Origin: Bryobacterales bacterium
GTDB lineage: Bacteria > Cyanobacteriota > Vampirovibrionia > Obscuribacterales > Obscuribacteraceae
NCBI GenBank assembly: GCA_903970295.1
Contig: CAJCHQ010000316.1
Location: 1 to 20,964 of the forward strand
Direction of reading: 5' to 3'
DNA length: 20,964 nucleotides
Position numbers and translations under genes: made by a program. Shown in pieces: positions 7,571 to 15,642 of this stretch. How positions within the stretch are numbered: the stretch's first letter is position 1; the number at the start of each line of letters is the position of its first letter. A model generated the notes under the pieces. It saw nothing but the letters and a program-made list of their open reading frames with translations, searched no databases and was not told where the DNA came from.

Positions 7571-7833
7571 TCAACAGCGAAACGCTTTTGTGAAAATTCG
7601 CGTTACGCTTTATGGAGTCTTTTAACGCGTTTATTCTTTTCGGTGCTGAAGATAGTGGAGGGATGTCCGGAGTCTCTTCGTTCCCCCATCATTCGCATTT
7701 CTGCAGGCGAAGAAACGGACAGGACATATGAGTGTCTGTCGAATCTGCTTGAAGATTGAATGAGATGGAGTAACACGATTTTGTCCTCTGATGTCCTGGA
7801 GTTTTTATCAACTTGCCGATGTTCTTTAAATGG

Positions 7834-7904
7834 AGCGGAACAGGAGAATCGAACTCCTTTCTCCAGTTTGGAAGACTGGTGCCCAACCAATAGGCCAGAT
7901 CCGC
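7834..7904 (-). tRNA. tRNA-Gly (UCC)
   Basis: 71 nt. Acceptor GCGGATC/GTTCCGC pairs except a T-T at 6-67; D arm GCCT/GGGC; anticodon arm CCAGT-CTTCCAA-ACTGG with anticodon TCC; T arm AGGAG-TTCGATT-CTCCT. The discriminator is U, as expected for bacterial tRNA-Gly. It lies upstream of the other three on the same strand, separated by 263 bp in which no further tRNA was recognised. Confidence 0.92.
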
Positions 7905-7915
7905 GTGCGAAGTAT

Positions 7916-7958
7916 CTCGCCTTCCGGCGAGCTCACGTTGCACTCACCATGAGCTCGC
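7916..7958. repeat. Two mutually exclusive inverted repeats upstream of tRNA-Gly
   Basis: CTCGCC (7916-7921) pairs with GGCGAG (7926-7931) across a TTCC loop. Alternatively GCGAGCTCA (7927-7935) pairs with TGAGCTCGC (7950-7958) across 14 bases. The arms share bases 7927-7931, so only one can form at a time. The first hairpin ends 12 bp before the tRNA-Gly 5' end. No T-run follows in either direction, so they are not simple terminators. Confidence 0.5.
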
Positions 7959-8096
7959 TAAAAAAATACTACAACCGAAATTGTTTGTCGTCAATAGATT
8001 GTGATACTAAATGTGGTATCAGATGCGGCGCAAGCAAAACGCGAGCAGCAACCGTAGTTGAGCTCGTCTCCGCGATGTCACGTGAATACTGCACAT

Positions 8097-8120
8097 CGAT
8101 CGTTTGAATACGAACGATCG
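8097..8120. repeat. 8-bp perfect hairpin
   Basis: CGATCGTT (8097-8104) and AACGATCG (8113-8120) flank the 8-base loop TGAATACG. There is no T-run on either side. It could be a protein-binding site or a structural element; nothing in the neighbourhood decides this. Confidence 0.5.
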
Positions 8121-8426
8121 TCTGCAGGATGCGACCTGGCTATTGGGGGTTTTACCTGGGGGATCTTCCACTAAGGAACTTCTCCTACTGCGCTCTCTAT
8201 ACCTGTCAACGACCACCTTCTCGACGCGCTTGATGCTTCGAGTTGAAACAACAGCCGCGGGTAAGACGCCGATCGCAGACAGGCGAATCTTCATCATAAT
8301 CAAGAGCCGGTCGAGCTGTCAACAAATTTGTTAAAAGCACATTTTCTGAATAACCTCTTTTGTCTGGCTTTATCGAGAGCGGCACTCCCAAATCGGGTAT
8401 ATTGCTTTGACCCAGCACAGCAGCTT

Positions 8427-9758
8427 ATGAGCGAGCCATCAGAAGACTACGTTGAGCGAGCCCTAGAGGCGACACGCCAACTCGACAATCTAAAGGCGCA
8501 GCGACCTTTCGCGGAGGCTGCGGAAAATTTAGACAATGAGCCCAATCACCCCGAGTTTGAGCATAATCTGATTCATTCAATCGATTTGGCTGGGAAGATT
8601 TTCGGTGCGAATTCCGTAGAATCAGCGTTGAGACTAGATCAGCTAGGACTTTACTATTTTAAGGTCGGTCGTTATCCGGAAGCAACAAGGCTTTTTCAAA
8701 AGGTATTGAAGATGCTTCCTGTCACGACGGAATATCAAGAACAGGTCAGGGCGACACTGTATCACCTGTGTTTCACTCGCGCAAAGCTTGGCGATAATGA
8801 GAGGGCTGAAGAATTCTTCGCACGAGCCGACCAGGGTGTGGAGCGGACAGAGGCTCTAAGGATGTTAGCCACGTCGTTTAGAGATCGTGCGCAGAATCTA
8901 GTGGGCCATCAAAATTTCGCCGCGGCAAACGCTTGCAAACGAGAAGCTTTATGGTTGCTGTTGCAAGCGCTGGAGCAATTACACTCAGATTCGCTAGACT
9001 GGGCAGACCTCATGATGGAAATCGCCTACACTCGAAAGGGCCTGCGTTTGTTTCCAGACGCAGAGCACTCTTACAGAGCCGCATTAGAGGCTGCCGAACG
9101 CTGCTTAGGACCTGAAAATCCAAAACTTGTGAAATTCCTGGAGGCACTCGCAAGCTTCCTACCGCTATTCTCCTCAGATTTAGCGATTTCTCCTGAATCT
9201 GAACTATTACGTCGGCGATCGTTATACATCGCCCAAAAAGCATATGGTCCGATTCATCCGGAATATGCGAAGGCGTTGGCGTTTATGGGATGGCACTATC
9301 TAAATATCGATGATGAGAAAGCGGACAGATTATTTGCTTCTGCGCTTGTGATTTTGGAACGAACACCACAAGAAAACGCGGAGGACCTTACAAGTGTTCT
9401 GCACGCATTGCATTACTCCAAGTCAGCGATTGGGCAGCGCGATGAAGCGATAAGCGCACTGAAACGCGTACTGGCAATGGCAGAAACTATCCCGGCTCAT
9501 CCTCCCGGCTTAATTCCGCCAGAACGAGTCATGCATGAGCTAGCCGAATATCTTGCTCAAATAGGAGACGTGCACGAAGCCGAACAATATTTCGTCAACG
9601 CGTTGACAATTTTCCGCGCTCAGTCAGAAAAAGACTCACGTACGAGACTTTGGCATAACAGTTGTCTGCGCGCGTATTCGAAGTTGCTGAGACAATTGAA
9701 TCGCAACCATGAGGCCGACGCACTGGAAATGGAAATCCAGCCACTCAACTCACTGTAG
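8427..9758 (+). CDS. TPR-repeat protein (kinesin-light-chain-like TPRs)
   Basis: 443 residues from the ATG at 8427; the frame is open to a TTG at 8328 but the added segment has odd composition and no ribosome site, and neither start has a strong one. The protein is almost entirely helical, with tetratricopeptide-like units such as ALRLDQLGLYYFKVGRYPEA, ADLMMEIAYTRKGLRLFPDA, YAKALAFMGWHYLNIDDEKA and HELAEYLAQIGDVHEAEQYF. The spacing and wording resemble the TPR_10/TPR_12 kinesin-light-chain type. There is no signal peptide or membrane segment, so a cytoplasmic scaffold is likely; partners are unknown. It ends convergent with the Clp_N gene family remnant, and the gap holds alternative hairpins. 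Confidence 0.82.
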   Translation: MSEPSEDYVERALEATRQLDNLKAQRPFAEAAENLDNEPNHPEFEHNLIHSIDLAGKIFGANSVESALRLDQLGLYYFKVGRYPEATRLFQKVLKMLPVTTEYQEQVRATLYHLCFTRAKLGDNERAEEFFARADQGVERTEALRMLATSFRDRAQNLVGHQNFAAANACKREALWLLLQALEQLHSDSLDWADLMMEIAYTRKGLRLFPDAEHSYRAALEAAERCLGPENPKLVKFLEALASFLPLFSSDLAISPESELLRRRSLYIAQKAYGPIHPEYAKALAFMGWHYLNIDDEKADRLFASALVILERTPQENAEDLTSVLHALHYSKSAIGQRDEAISALKRVLAMAETIPAHPPGLIPPERVMHELAEYLAQIGDVHEAEQYFVNALTIFRAQSEKDSRTRLWHNSCLRAYSKLLRQLNRNHEADALEMEIQPLNSL

Positions 9759-9762
9759 TGAA

Positions 9763-9810
9763 AGCGAACGTCCGCGTTTGCTCTATCCAGGGGTTCGCGC
9801 GAAAGCAAAC
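9763..9810. repeat. Overlapping hairpins between convergent genes
   Basis: AGCGAACG (9763-9770) can pair with CGTTTGCT (9775-9782) around a TCCG loop with one G-U. GTTTGCT (9776-9782) can instead pair with AGCAAAC (9804-9810), enclosing the self-complementary TTCGCGCGAA (9794-9803). The structures share an arm and exclude each other. They follow the TPR stop by 4 bp and abut the Clp_N remnant, so a terminator role is possible, but T-runs are missing. Confidence 0.45.
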
Positions 9811-9867
9811 CTCCTGCGCTAGCATAATAGTTTTGATCGCTTGCTCGGTGAAACGTTCAAACATGTG
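9810..9867 (-). pseudogene. Remnant 5' end of a Clp_N-domain gene (58-bp direct repeat)
   Basis: These 58 bp match 10954-11011, the start of the neighbouring Clp_N gene, at 54 positions. They encode [18 protein letters not shown] from an ATG at 9862-9864, then run out of homology into a 39-codon frame ending at 9745. The ATG lies only 4 bp after the TAA of the intact gene, as expected for the second member of a tandem pair. It is best read as what is left of a deleted downstream paralogue. Confidence 0.85.
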
Positions 9868-9868
9868 A

Positions 9869-11008
9869 TTACCCCGGTGGCATTTCGTCCGATGATGGTT
9901 TTAACTTCGCCAGAGCTTCGCGGCATCTTTGCTCTGCATCGCGGGCATCCTCTTCCAGCTGCTTGCCTCGTTTTGCCTGTAATTGCCAGTACGAGATTTT
10001 GTCTTTAAGTTCATTTGCGTCATCGTCTGGAGTTGGTTCGCTTTCAGACGCCATTCCTGGCTCATCCGACGGATTCTCCAAGTGCTCGAGCAATTTAGCC
10101 TTTAATGCGTTAAAGTCTGCCGACAAACTCGTCAAGATCATCATAGCGTTGCTGTCTGGACACTCCTGAATCAATGTCAGCAATAGTTGTTCCGTGTTTA
10201 GTAATCTCTGATCGTATGTTCGTGTCGAATTCCACGCTTCGATGATTACTTTAGCTGCGCGCAGCGAAAATGGGATATGAAGCGGCACCGGATAGGCGTT
10301 TGCGAAAAGCGTTTTTACCTTCTCACTCGCCTTTTGATATGTGATTCCGGCATCATGCAGAACCTTGGCTGCATCCCCCGCGCAGGAAAGTATTCCCAGG
10401 AGTAGATGTTCAGTGCCAACATCAGCTTGTCTCGTCTTGCGGCACTCCTCACGGGCTAGAGCGATTACTGCCATGGCGGGAATAGTGAACATCCTCGTAT
10501 CGATCTGGCTCAGAGTTTCATCATGAATGTCGCGATGTTTTTGCAATTCTTTGGCGCCATCCGTCGGGATTTTTTTCTGTTGTCCCAGTGCAGCCAGCAC
10601 GGCTTTTTCTAAAGTTGATTTGGAGCACCCCATATGTTTTAGCACTGTCACTCCTACGCCGTCGCCTTGCAACAATCCGAGAAGCAGGTGTTCAGTGCCG
10701 ATATAGTTGATTCCGAACAATTTGGCTTGAGCCCATGAATTTTCCAGCAACTGCTTAGCGCGGGCGGTAAATGGGATTTCTATTGCGACAAACCCGGCGC
10801 CGCGTCCGATGATTTTTTCGACTTCCAGGCGAGTTGTTTTGAGATTTACGCCTTCCGACTTCAGGACTTTATGCGCGATTCCCGAACCCTCGCCGATTAG
10901 TCCCAGCAAGATTTGTTCCGTTCCGACGTAGTTATGTCCACGACGTCGAGACTCCTCCTGCGCTAGCATAATAGTTTTGATCGCGCCCTGGGTGAAACGT
11001 TCAAACAT
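9869..11008 (-). CDS. Clp_N-domain protein without AAA+ ATPase (two double domains)
   Basis: 379 residues; start ATG at 11006-11008 with AGGAAG six bases upstream. Residues 1-142 are a complete ClpA/ClpC-type N domain with its two repeats ([33 protein letters not shown]; then [34 protein letters not shown]). Residues about 171-311 are a second, more divergent N domain ([34 protein letters not shown]). An acidic linker (312-332) leads to a coiled-coil tail (about 331-371, [20 protein letters not shown]). No Walker A/B or AAA+ region exists. In Clp unfoldases this domain binds substrates and adaptors, so a freestanding version may act as an adaptor, decoy or substrate binder; that is inferred. 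It resembles the disrupted copy at 12476-12968 and the remnant at 9810. Confidence 0.92.
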   Translation of the reverse strand: MFERFTQGAIKTIMLAQEESRRRGHNYVGTEQILLGLIGEGSGIAHKVLKSEGVNLKTTRLEVEKIIGRGAGFVAIEIPFTARAKQLLENSWAQAKLFGINYIGTEHLLLGLLQGDGVGVTVLKHMGCSKSTLEKAVLAALGQQKKIPTDGAKELQKHRDIHDETLSQIDTRMFTIPAMAVIALAREECRKTRQADVGTEHLLLGILSCAGDAAKVLHDAGITYQKASEKVKTLFANAYPVPLHIPFSLRAAKVIIEAWNSTRTYDQRLLNTEQLLLTLIQECPDSNAMMILTSLSADFNALKAKLLEHLENPSDEPGMASESEPTPDDDANELKDKISYWQLQAKRGKQLEEDARDAEQRCREALAKLKPSSDEMPPG

Positions 11009-11201
11009 GTGTGTCTTCCTGATTTTCGCCGGTCACGTGGTCTCGCAAAGGACACATCCTTGCATTGAAGTGTTCGAACGTCACGTTACATCTACCTTAT
11101 GGTCTAGGGGCTGGTTGCTATCTCTTATTATCGCAGAACCAAGTGGGCGAATTTGAAGGTGCTACAGTAATAGCGCAGCAATTGAGTGCCCCCAAGTCTA
11201 T

Positions 11202-12398
11202 GTGAGAACTACAACTTTGAAGATTCAATTCAATCACCGTGGCACGCCAGTGCTCATGATAATTTCGTTGAGCATATTGTTTGTGAGCACCGGGAGTTTT
11301 GTCAAATTGCTCGCTGCCGGAACCGTCAATGCAAGCCCGCCCGACCAGGCGCATTTAAAAGCCGCTGCCGACTATAATTTTTCTACGGCAGGGCAAAGCT
11401 TTTTGGTCCTATACGACGGAAAAATCATTGCCGAGGAATATGGCAATGGTGGCAGCCCGGAAAATCGCCATATGCTTGCCAGTGGCAGTAAGAGTTTCGC
11501 CGGTATAACCGCGGCCGCCGCTGTGCAAGATGGCATAATCAATTTTGATGATCACGCTTGCGACGCCATTACCGAATGGCGAAACGATCCAGTGAAATCG
11601 AGAATCACCTATAGGCAGCTGCTCTCGTTGACCAGCGGTCTAACCCCGGCGGAGCGGGGGTACGCTGTGAAAGGACCTGCTTGGCCGGCAATAGCGGCGA
11701 AGCCGATGATTAGCGCTCCTGGGCAAAAGTTTGCTTACGGAGCATACCAGATCAACACTTTCGCCTATGCGCTGGAAAGAAAGCTCGGTAAAGAAACCTG
11801 GGAAGCATATTTAAAGCGCCGCATCCTTGATCCTATTTCAGTCACAGTCAATTGGCGATTTCGGTGCGACGACGGGCATCCGCAAGTTGGAGGCGGTGCT
11901 TTCATGACGGCTCGGGATTGGGCAACGTTCGGCGAGTTGATTCGAAATGGTGGCAGGATTGCTGATAACAACCTGTTGGATTCGCGTTTGCTGGCAGAAT
12001 GCTTCAAGGGCACTCCTCAAAATCCTGCATACGGATTAAGTTGGTGGTTGAAAATTCCGGTTAGTGAGAGTATCAACGAAAGCATTCCGATATTGGAACG
12101 AGATTGGGGAGCCGTGGCAAATTCGCGTTGGCTGCCCGGCGATCTTGTGGCGGCTTGTGGTGCAGGGAAACAGCGGCTCTTTGTCATTCCTTCTCGAAAG
12201 CTCGTCATTGTGAGGCAAGCGAAGTTTGGGACTGGCGAAGCTGCCGGCGATGATGGACAAAATGCGCCTGGTGGCGGTGTCGCTAGTGGGCGGGCCGGTG
12301 CCTTTGCGGGCAGAAGACGAGCGACTGCAATGGGAGCGCGGAGGCAGAATACTGCTTACTCCGACGCTGAATTTTTAAAGCAGCTTTTGAGCCCTTGA
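11202..12398 (+). CDS. Exported serine beta-lactamase-like hydrolase (PF00144 type)
   Basis: 398 residues from GTG 11202; ATG 11256 is an alternative start. Either way a signal or anchor segment follows (about 17-42, ISLSILFVSTGSFVKLLAAG). The class C beta-lactamase/DD-peptidase/esterase fold is shown by the SxxK motif Ser94-Gly95-Ser96-Lys97 in MLASGSKSFAG, by FAYGAYQINTFAYALERKLG, where Tyr179 probably fills the role of the YxN tyrosine, and by LSLTSGL and GAFMTARDWATFGELIRNGG. The C-terminal RLFVIPSRKLVIVRQ strand stands before a Gly/Arg-rich insert and a final SDAEFLKQLL helix. Such proteins are mostly esterases or amide hydrolases; lactam resistance should not be assumed. It lies opposite to the Clp_N genes on both sides. 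Confidence 0.87.
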   Translation: MRTTTLKIQFNHRGTPVLMIISLSILFVSTGSFVKLLAAGTVNASPPDQAHLKAAADYNFSTAGQSFLVLYDGKIIAEEYGNGGSPENRHMLASGSKSFAGITAAAAVQDGIINFDDHACDAITEWRNDPVKSRITYRQLLSLTSGLTPAERGYAVKGPAWPAIAAKPMISAPGQKFAYGAYQINTFAYALERKLGKETWEAYLKRRILDPISVTVNWRFRCDDGHPQVGGGAFMTARDWATFGELIRNGGRIADNNLLDSRLLAECFKGTPQNPAYGLSWWLKIPVSESINESIPILERDWGAVANSRWLPGDLVAACGAGKQRLFVIPSRKLVIVRQAKFGTGEAAGDDGQNAPGGGVASGRAGAFAGRRRATAMGARRQNTAYSDAEFLKQLLSP

Positions 12399-12475
12399 AC
12401 CTTTGAGTTTGGCTGAAAGATCCTTGCCTGTCAGAAACGCGTGATCACTGACAAGTATCCGTTTATCTACGGTAC

Positions 12476-12968
12476 CTATTGATCACTCTCCTTTTGTGCG
12501 AGAGCAACGAGCACCGCATCCTCCAATGCAACAGCCGAAACGTTGAGAATTTCAAGAACTCTGCACGCGACTCCTTCTCCTTGTCGAATTAAGCCGAGCA
12601 GCACTCACGCCGGTTCCGTCGTCGACATCGAGCAAGCCCAGCATCAAGTGTTCTGTGCCAATGTAATTGTGTCCGAGTGTATTTGCTCGCTGCCAGCTCA
12701 ATTCAAGCAGCTTTTTTGCACGCAAAGAAAATGGAATTTCTACACTTACGAAACCTGAGCCTCTACCAGTTAGTTTTTCTACTTCAAATCTGGCCTGCTT
12801 TAAGTTCAATCCTGCATCCGTGAGAACCTTTGCGGCTATGCCAGACCTTTCACCCAGCAACGCTAGAAGTATTTGCTCTGTTCCTACCCAGTTGTGCCCA
12901 AGCCGTCGTGCTTCCTCTTGGGCAAGCATTATTACTTTGATAGCTGAAGGTGTGAATCTTTCGAACAT
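12476..12968 (-). pseudogene. Frameshifted Clp_N-domain gene
   Basis: From the ATG at 12966-12968 the product begins [20 protein letters not shown] and follows a Clp_N double domain through [20 protein letters not shown]. The frame then fails and stops after some 20 unrelated residues. In another frame the family sequence resumes at [20 protein letters not shown] and ends QKESDQ at the TAG at 12476-12478. The LGLL motif occurs on both sides of the break, 43 bp apart, so the defect is a 43-bp duplication or insertion (net +1). A single 150-160-residue Clp_N protein was the likely ancestor. A short product may still be made, or the lesion could be an assembly error. Confidence 0.8.
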
Positions 12969-12980
12969 AGCGATCACCGA

Positions 12981-13000
12981 TGCTGTTATTTATAACAGCA
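12981..13000. promoter_or_regulatory. 20-bp palindrome upstream of the Clp_N pseudogene
   Basis: TGCTGTTAT (12981-12989) and ATAACAGCA (12992-13000) are exact inverted copies separated by two bases. It lies 12 bp upstream of the disrupted Clp_N start and 55 bp past the end of the ligase operon. On the minus strand it contains TATAAA, so an operator overlapping a -10 is plausible; a weak terminator for the operon is the alternative, though its stem is AT-rich. Confidence 0.5.
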
Positions 13001-13055
13001 TACTGGATCTTCCATGCGCGGTAGACGAAGAAAACGCCGGGACTCTGCCTCAGTC

Positions 13056-14198
13056 CTAACCCTTAGCTGCCGCAGCCGGCACCAGTGAATCAGCTTTCAA
13101 GCAATCCCGCATCGTTTCGTCTATCAGATGATCGACGACTTTTGTCAGATCACCAGTTTCACGATAGACAGCAATCTGCCGATCGGCGCTGGTTTTCTCG
13201 TCCAGCATCTTGATGATATGAGCCATTTCAGCGCGGCTGCCGAGCGGATCGACGACGTCATCTACGAATTCGATTAACTCATGAATCAAATCGCGAACCG
13301 GCACTTCTTCTTGTTTGCCGAAATCGATCAGTTTGCCGCTGATGCCGTAACGCAGTGCACGCCACTTGTTCTCTTGAATTAGCAACCGTCTGTAAAGACG
13401 GAAACCGAGATTTGATTTGATCAGCTTGTAGCACTTCGCCGTAATCGCTTGCATTAGTGCAGCAATTGCGATCGTATCTTCGGCGCGCGTCGGAATATCG
13501 CATATGCGGAATTCAATCGTCGGATAGACAGGATGCAAGCGCATATCCCACCAGATTTTTTTTGGACTGTCGATGCAATTGGTCTTTAACAGCAACGCCA
13601 AATAGTTCTGATATTCACTTAGCGACGAGAAGTGGTCTGGAATCTCTGTCCGTGGATACTTTTTGAAAATTTCGCAGCGATAAGATTTCAGCCCAGTGTC
13701 CACTCCGCGCCAGAAGGGCGAACTTGTCGACAATGCCAGCAAATGCGGCAAGAAGTAGCGGGAGGCGTTCATGATGTGAATTGCTGTCTCGCGATCTTCG
13801 ACTTGCACGTGCACATGCATGCCGAATATAAGCAAGCTGCGTGACAGCACTTGCATATCTTCGACTAATTTGACGTAGTGCGAATTTTCGGTGATCGTTT
13901 GGTCCATCCATTGTGCGAATGGATGCGAAGAAGCTGCCACGATTTTGCAGCCTTGTTCCTGGGCAAGGTCAGATATTGTGCGACGCAGCTGGAAAAGATC
14001 TTCTCTTGCCTCAGCAGCGTTGCGGCAAATTTTGGTGCCGACTTCGATCATGCACTGGTGCATTTCCGGTTTGATCTGTTCCCCCAATATCTTGTGTCCA
14101 GCCTTGAAGATGGCATCGCCGCTGGATTTAAGATCCCGGGTCTCGGGGTCTATGATTTGATATTCTTCTTCAATGCCAATGGTGAATGTTTCGCCCAT
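13056..14198 (-). CDS. GCS2-family carboxylate-amine ligase (YbdK-like)
   Basis: 380 residues from the ATG at 14196-14198, with GAGGAC upstream at good distance. Family signs of the glutamate-cysteine ligase 2 / COG2170 group: TIGIEEEYQIID (6-17, acidic metal ligands E10-E12), FGMHVHVQV (125-133), and WWDMRLHPVYPTIEFRICD (216-234). Length fits the family. YbdK-type enzymes join an amine such as cysteine to the side-chain carboxylate of glutamate, or another acid to an amine, using ATP. The usual amino acid substrates cannot be read out. It is the last gene of a four-gene minus-strand block, 51 bp after the circularly permuted ATP-grasp gene. Confidence 0.92.
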   Translation of the reverse strand: MGETFTIGIEEEYQIIDPETRDLKSSGDAIFKAGHKILGEQIKPEMHQCMIEVGTKICRNAAEAREDLFQLRRTISDLAQEQGCKIVAASSHPFAQWMDQTITENSHYVKLVEDMQVLSRSLLIFGMHVHVQVEDRETAIHIMNASRYFLPHLLALSTSSPFWRGVDTGLKSYRCEIFKKYPRTEIPDHFSSLSEYQNYLALLLKTNCIDSPKKIWWDMRLHPVYPTIEFRICDIPTRAEDTIAIAALMQAITAKCYKLIKSNLGFRLYRRLLIQENKWRALRYGISGKLIDFGKQEEVPVRDLIHELIEFVDDVVDPLGSRAEMAHIIKMLDEKTSADRQIAVYRETGDLTKVVDHLIDETMRDCLKADSLVPAAAAKG

Positions 14199-14249
14199 CG
14201 AGTCCGTCCTCTTTTCCTTAATTTGTTTTGGATTTTGTTTCAGCTCTGC

Positions 14250-15632
14250 TCAGTTCTTGCCTTCAATTATGAAGACTGGCACCATGCCACCGCCAGCGGT
14301 GACATTGGCTAATTCCGTGCTCGACAGTCTCGTAAATGCACAACCCACTTTTCCGTCATAGAGCATTGGGTCGAGATCGACTAACTGTTCGATGAATTCT
14401 ACTTCTCCGTCCTCCTTGATCTGCGGGAAGATTTCTCTCGATGTCGATACCCGTCTTTGCACGAGGTAGTCACCATTTTTTAGAGAAGATTCAATCGCAG
14501 AGTCCCACTCGCTTTCCGAGCAATTCCATCCGATGAAAATACCGTGTCCGCCGTAATCGTCATTCGGTTTCAGCACCAATTTGTCATTGTTGCGTCTGAC
14601 GAAATCCACTAGATCGATGTCTTTGCCATCGATTTGCGTATGCCTTTCTTCCAGGCGTCTGGTCCAGGGCACAGTGCGTTCGATCAGTTCTTTCTCTTCG
14701 CGTGAAAAATAATGCTCGAATTTCTCGTCAGTGAGAACGCCAAACAAAAGTTTCTTGTGCACCAATTTACCGCGGAAAGAATTGACCATGCAGATGGCGC
14801 CGGCTTTATAGGCATTGAAGAAGCTCTTGCATTCGTCGGCTTTTTCGAGGTATTCGTTGACCAGTACTCGCTTGTAAACAATATCGATTTCGAAATCGCC
14901 TGAACGCAGTCGGCCATTGGTGAATTCGAGTTCGCGAGGATCAGCAATCACTGTGCGATAACCTTGCTTTTCGAAATACTCTTTGCACAGCTCGAATTCG
15001 CGTTGAGTGGGCAGACCCTTGTAATCGATGATGCCGATCTGTGGTTTTTTTGCGCCACCAGAGAATTCTTTCCAGGCAGCCAGTAACACTTTGAGCAGCT
15101 CTGGTCGCCCGGTCAATTGCGATACGCGGTATTCCCGAGTGAATTCTTTCATCACATCGATCTCGGTGAAAATCTCCGAGGCGACGTCTGCATATGCCAC
15201 TCCGGCTGGTGTTTCGGCATTCAATTCGACGAATTGATAAGCATTTTCAGTGAGAAATGAATCCAGGCGGGACAATCTCGATACGCCCGAAAACTTGGGA
15301 TCGATCGCAATCAGCTCGCGCTCGATCTCAGTCACTCCGAGATAGTCTTGCAATTCGCGGCTCTGAATCGCCAGATCGCCTACTTTCAAAACCGAACCCC
15401 AGAAGGTCTGGCAAATTGAAGTGATGCGATCGAATTGTTTGCGCTCCACGAAATGCGGGCGCAGATAAGGGCACAGTGGGCGACCGCCAAAAACAAAGTC
15501 TTTGGCTTTGAGTTTGTCAGTCAGTTGCTGCTGCGACCGCTTGATCAGATCGGGCGACGATTGCAGCAGCCCGTGATACTTACCGATTGCTTCTGTACTC
15601 AGGTTCTGCACTTCGGTGCTGAGATTGGCCAT
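14250..15632 (-). CDS. Circularly permuted ATP-grasp ligase
   Basis: 460 residues starting at the ATG at 15630-15632, chosen because AGGA sits 8 bases upstream and because the open frame beyond it overlaps the previous gene with Ser/Pro-rich non-family sequence. The motif order is permuted relative to ordinary ATP-grasp enzymes: the metal-binding QFVELNAETPAG (133-144) comes first. The nucleotide-binding strand LVLKPNDDYGGHGIFIGW (352-369) and the YLVQRRVSTSREIFP part come later, and the protein closes with CAFTRLSSTELANVTAGGGM. This fits the circularly permuted ATP-grasp families (COG2308 and relatives, glutathionylspermidine synthetase-like). Such enzymes make an acyl phosphate from a carboxylate and form an amide. 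It begins 10 bp after the RimK-like gene, so translation is probably coupled. Confidence 0.88.
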   Translation of the reverse strand: MANLSTEVQNLSTEAIGKYHGLLQSSPDLIKRSQQQLTDKLKAKDFVFGGRPLCPYLRPHFVERKQFDRITSICQTFWGSVLKVGDLAIQSRELQDYLGVTEIERELIAIDPKFSGVSRLSRLDSFLTENAYQFVELNAETPAGVAYADVASEIFTEIDVMKEFTREYRVSQLTGRPELLKVLLAAWKEFSGGAKKPQIGIIDYKGLPTQREFELCKEYFEKQGYRTVIADPRELEFTNGRLRSGDFEIDIVYKRVLVNEYLEKADECKSFFNAYKAGAICMVNSFRGKLVHKKLLFGVLTDEKFEHYFSREEKELIERTVPWTRRLEERHTQIDGKDIDLVDFVRRNNDKLVLKPNDDYGGHGIFIGWNCSESEWDSAIESSLKNGDYLVQRRVSTSREIFPQIKEDGEVEFIEQLVDLDPMLYDGKVGCAFTRLSSTELANVTAGGGMVPVFIIEGKN

Positions 15633-15642
15633 GAGCTGGATC

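Larger units (their letters stand above)
7905..8426. other. Gene-free stretch between tRNA-Gly and the TPR gene
   Basis: About 520 bp without a convincing gene. Open frames on both strands here are short and lack ribosome sites or recognisable protein. It contains two overlapping inverted repeats (7916-7958) and one 8-bp hairpin (8097-8120). It probably holds the promoter of the tRNA cluster and of the TPR gene, but no canonical promoter could be assigned with confidence. Confidence 0.5.

Noticed and set aside
7571..7833. A fifth tRNA in the gap between tRNA-Lys and tRNA-Gly
   Set aside because: No T-arm with paired stem was found; GATGTCC-type short repeats there have no tRNA context.
8097..8120. 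Intrinsic terminator
   Set aside because: The hairpin is perfect but no T-run follows on either strand and no gene ends nearby.
11202..12398. Antibiotic-resistance beta-lactamase
   Set aside because: The SxxK is present but the YxN motif is replaced by a FAYG-type segment typical of esterase-like members, so a resistance call is not supported.
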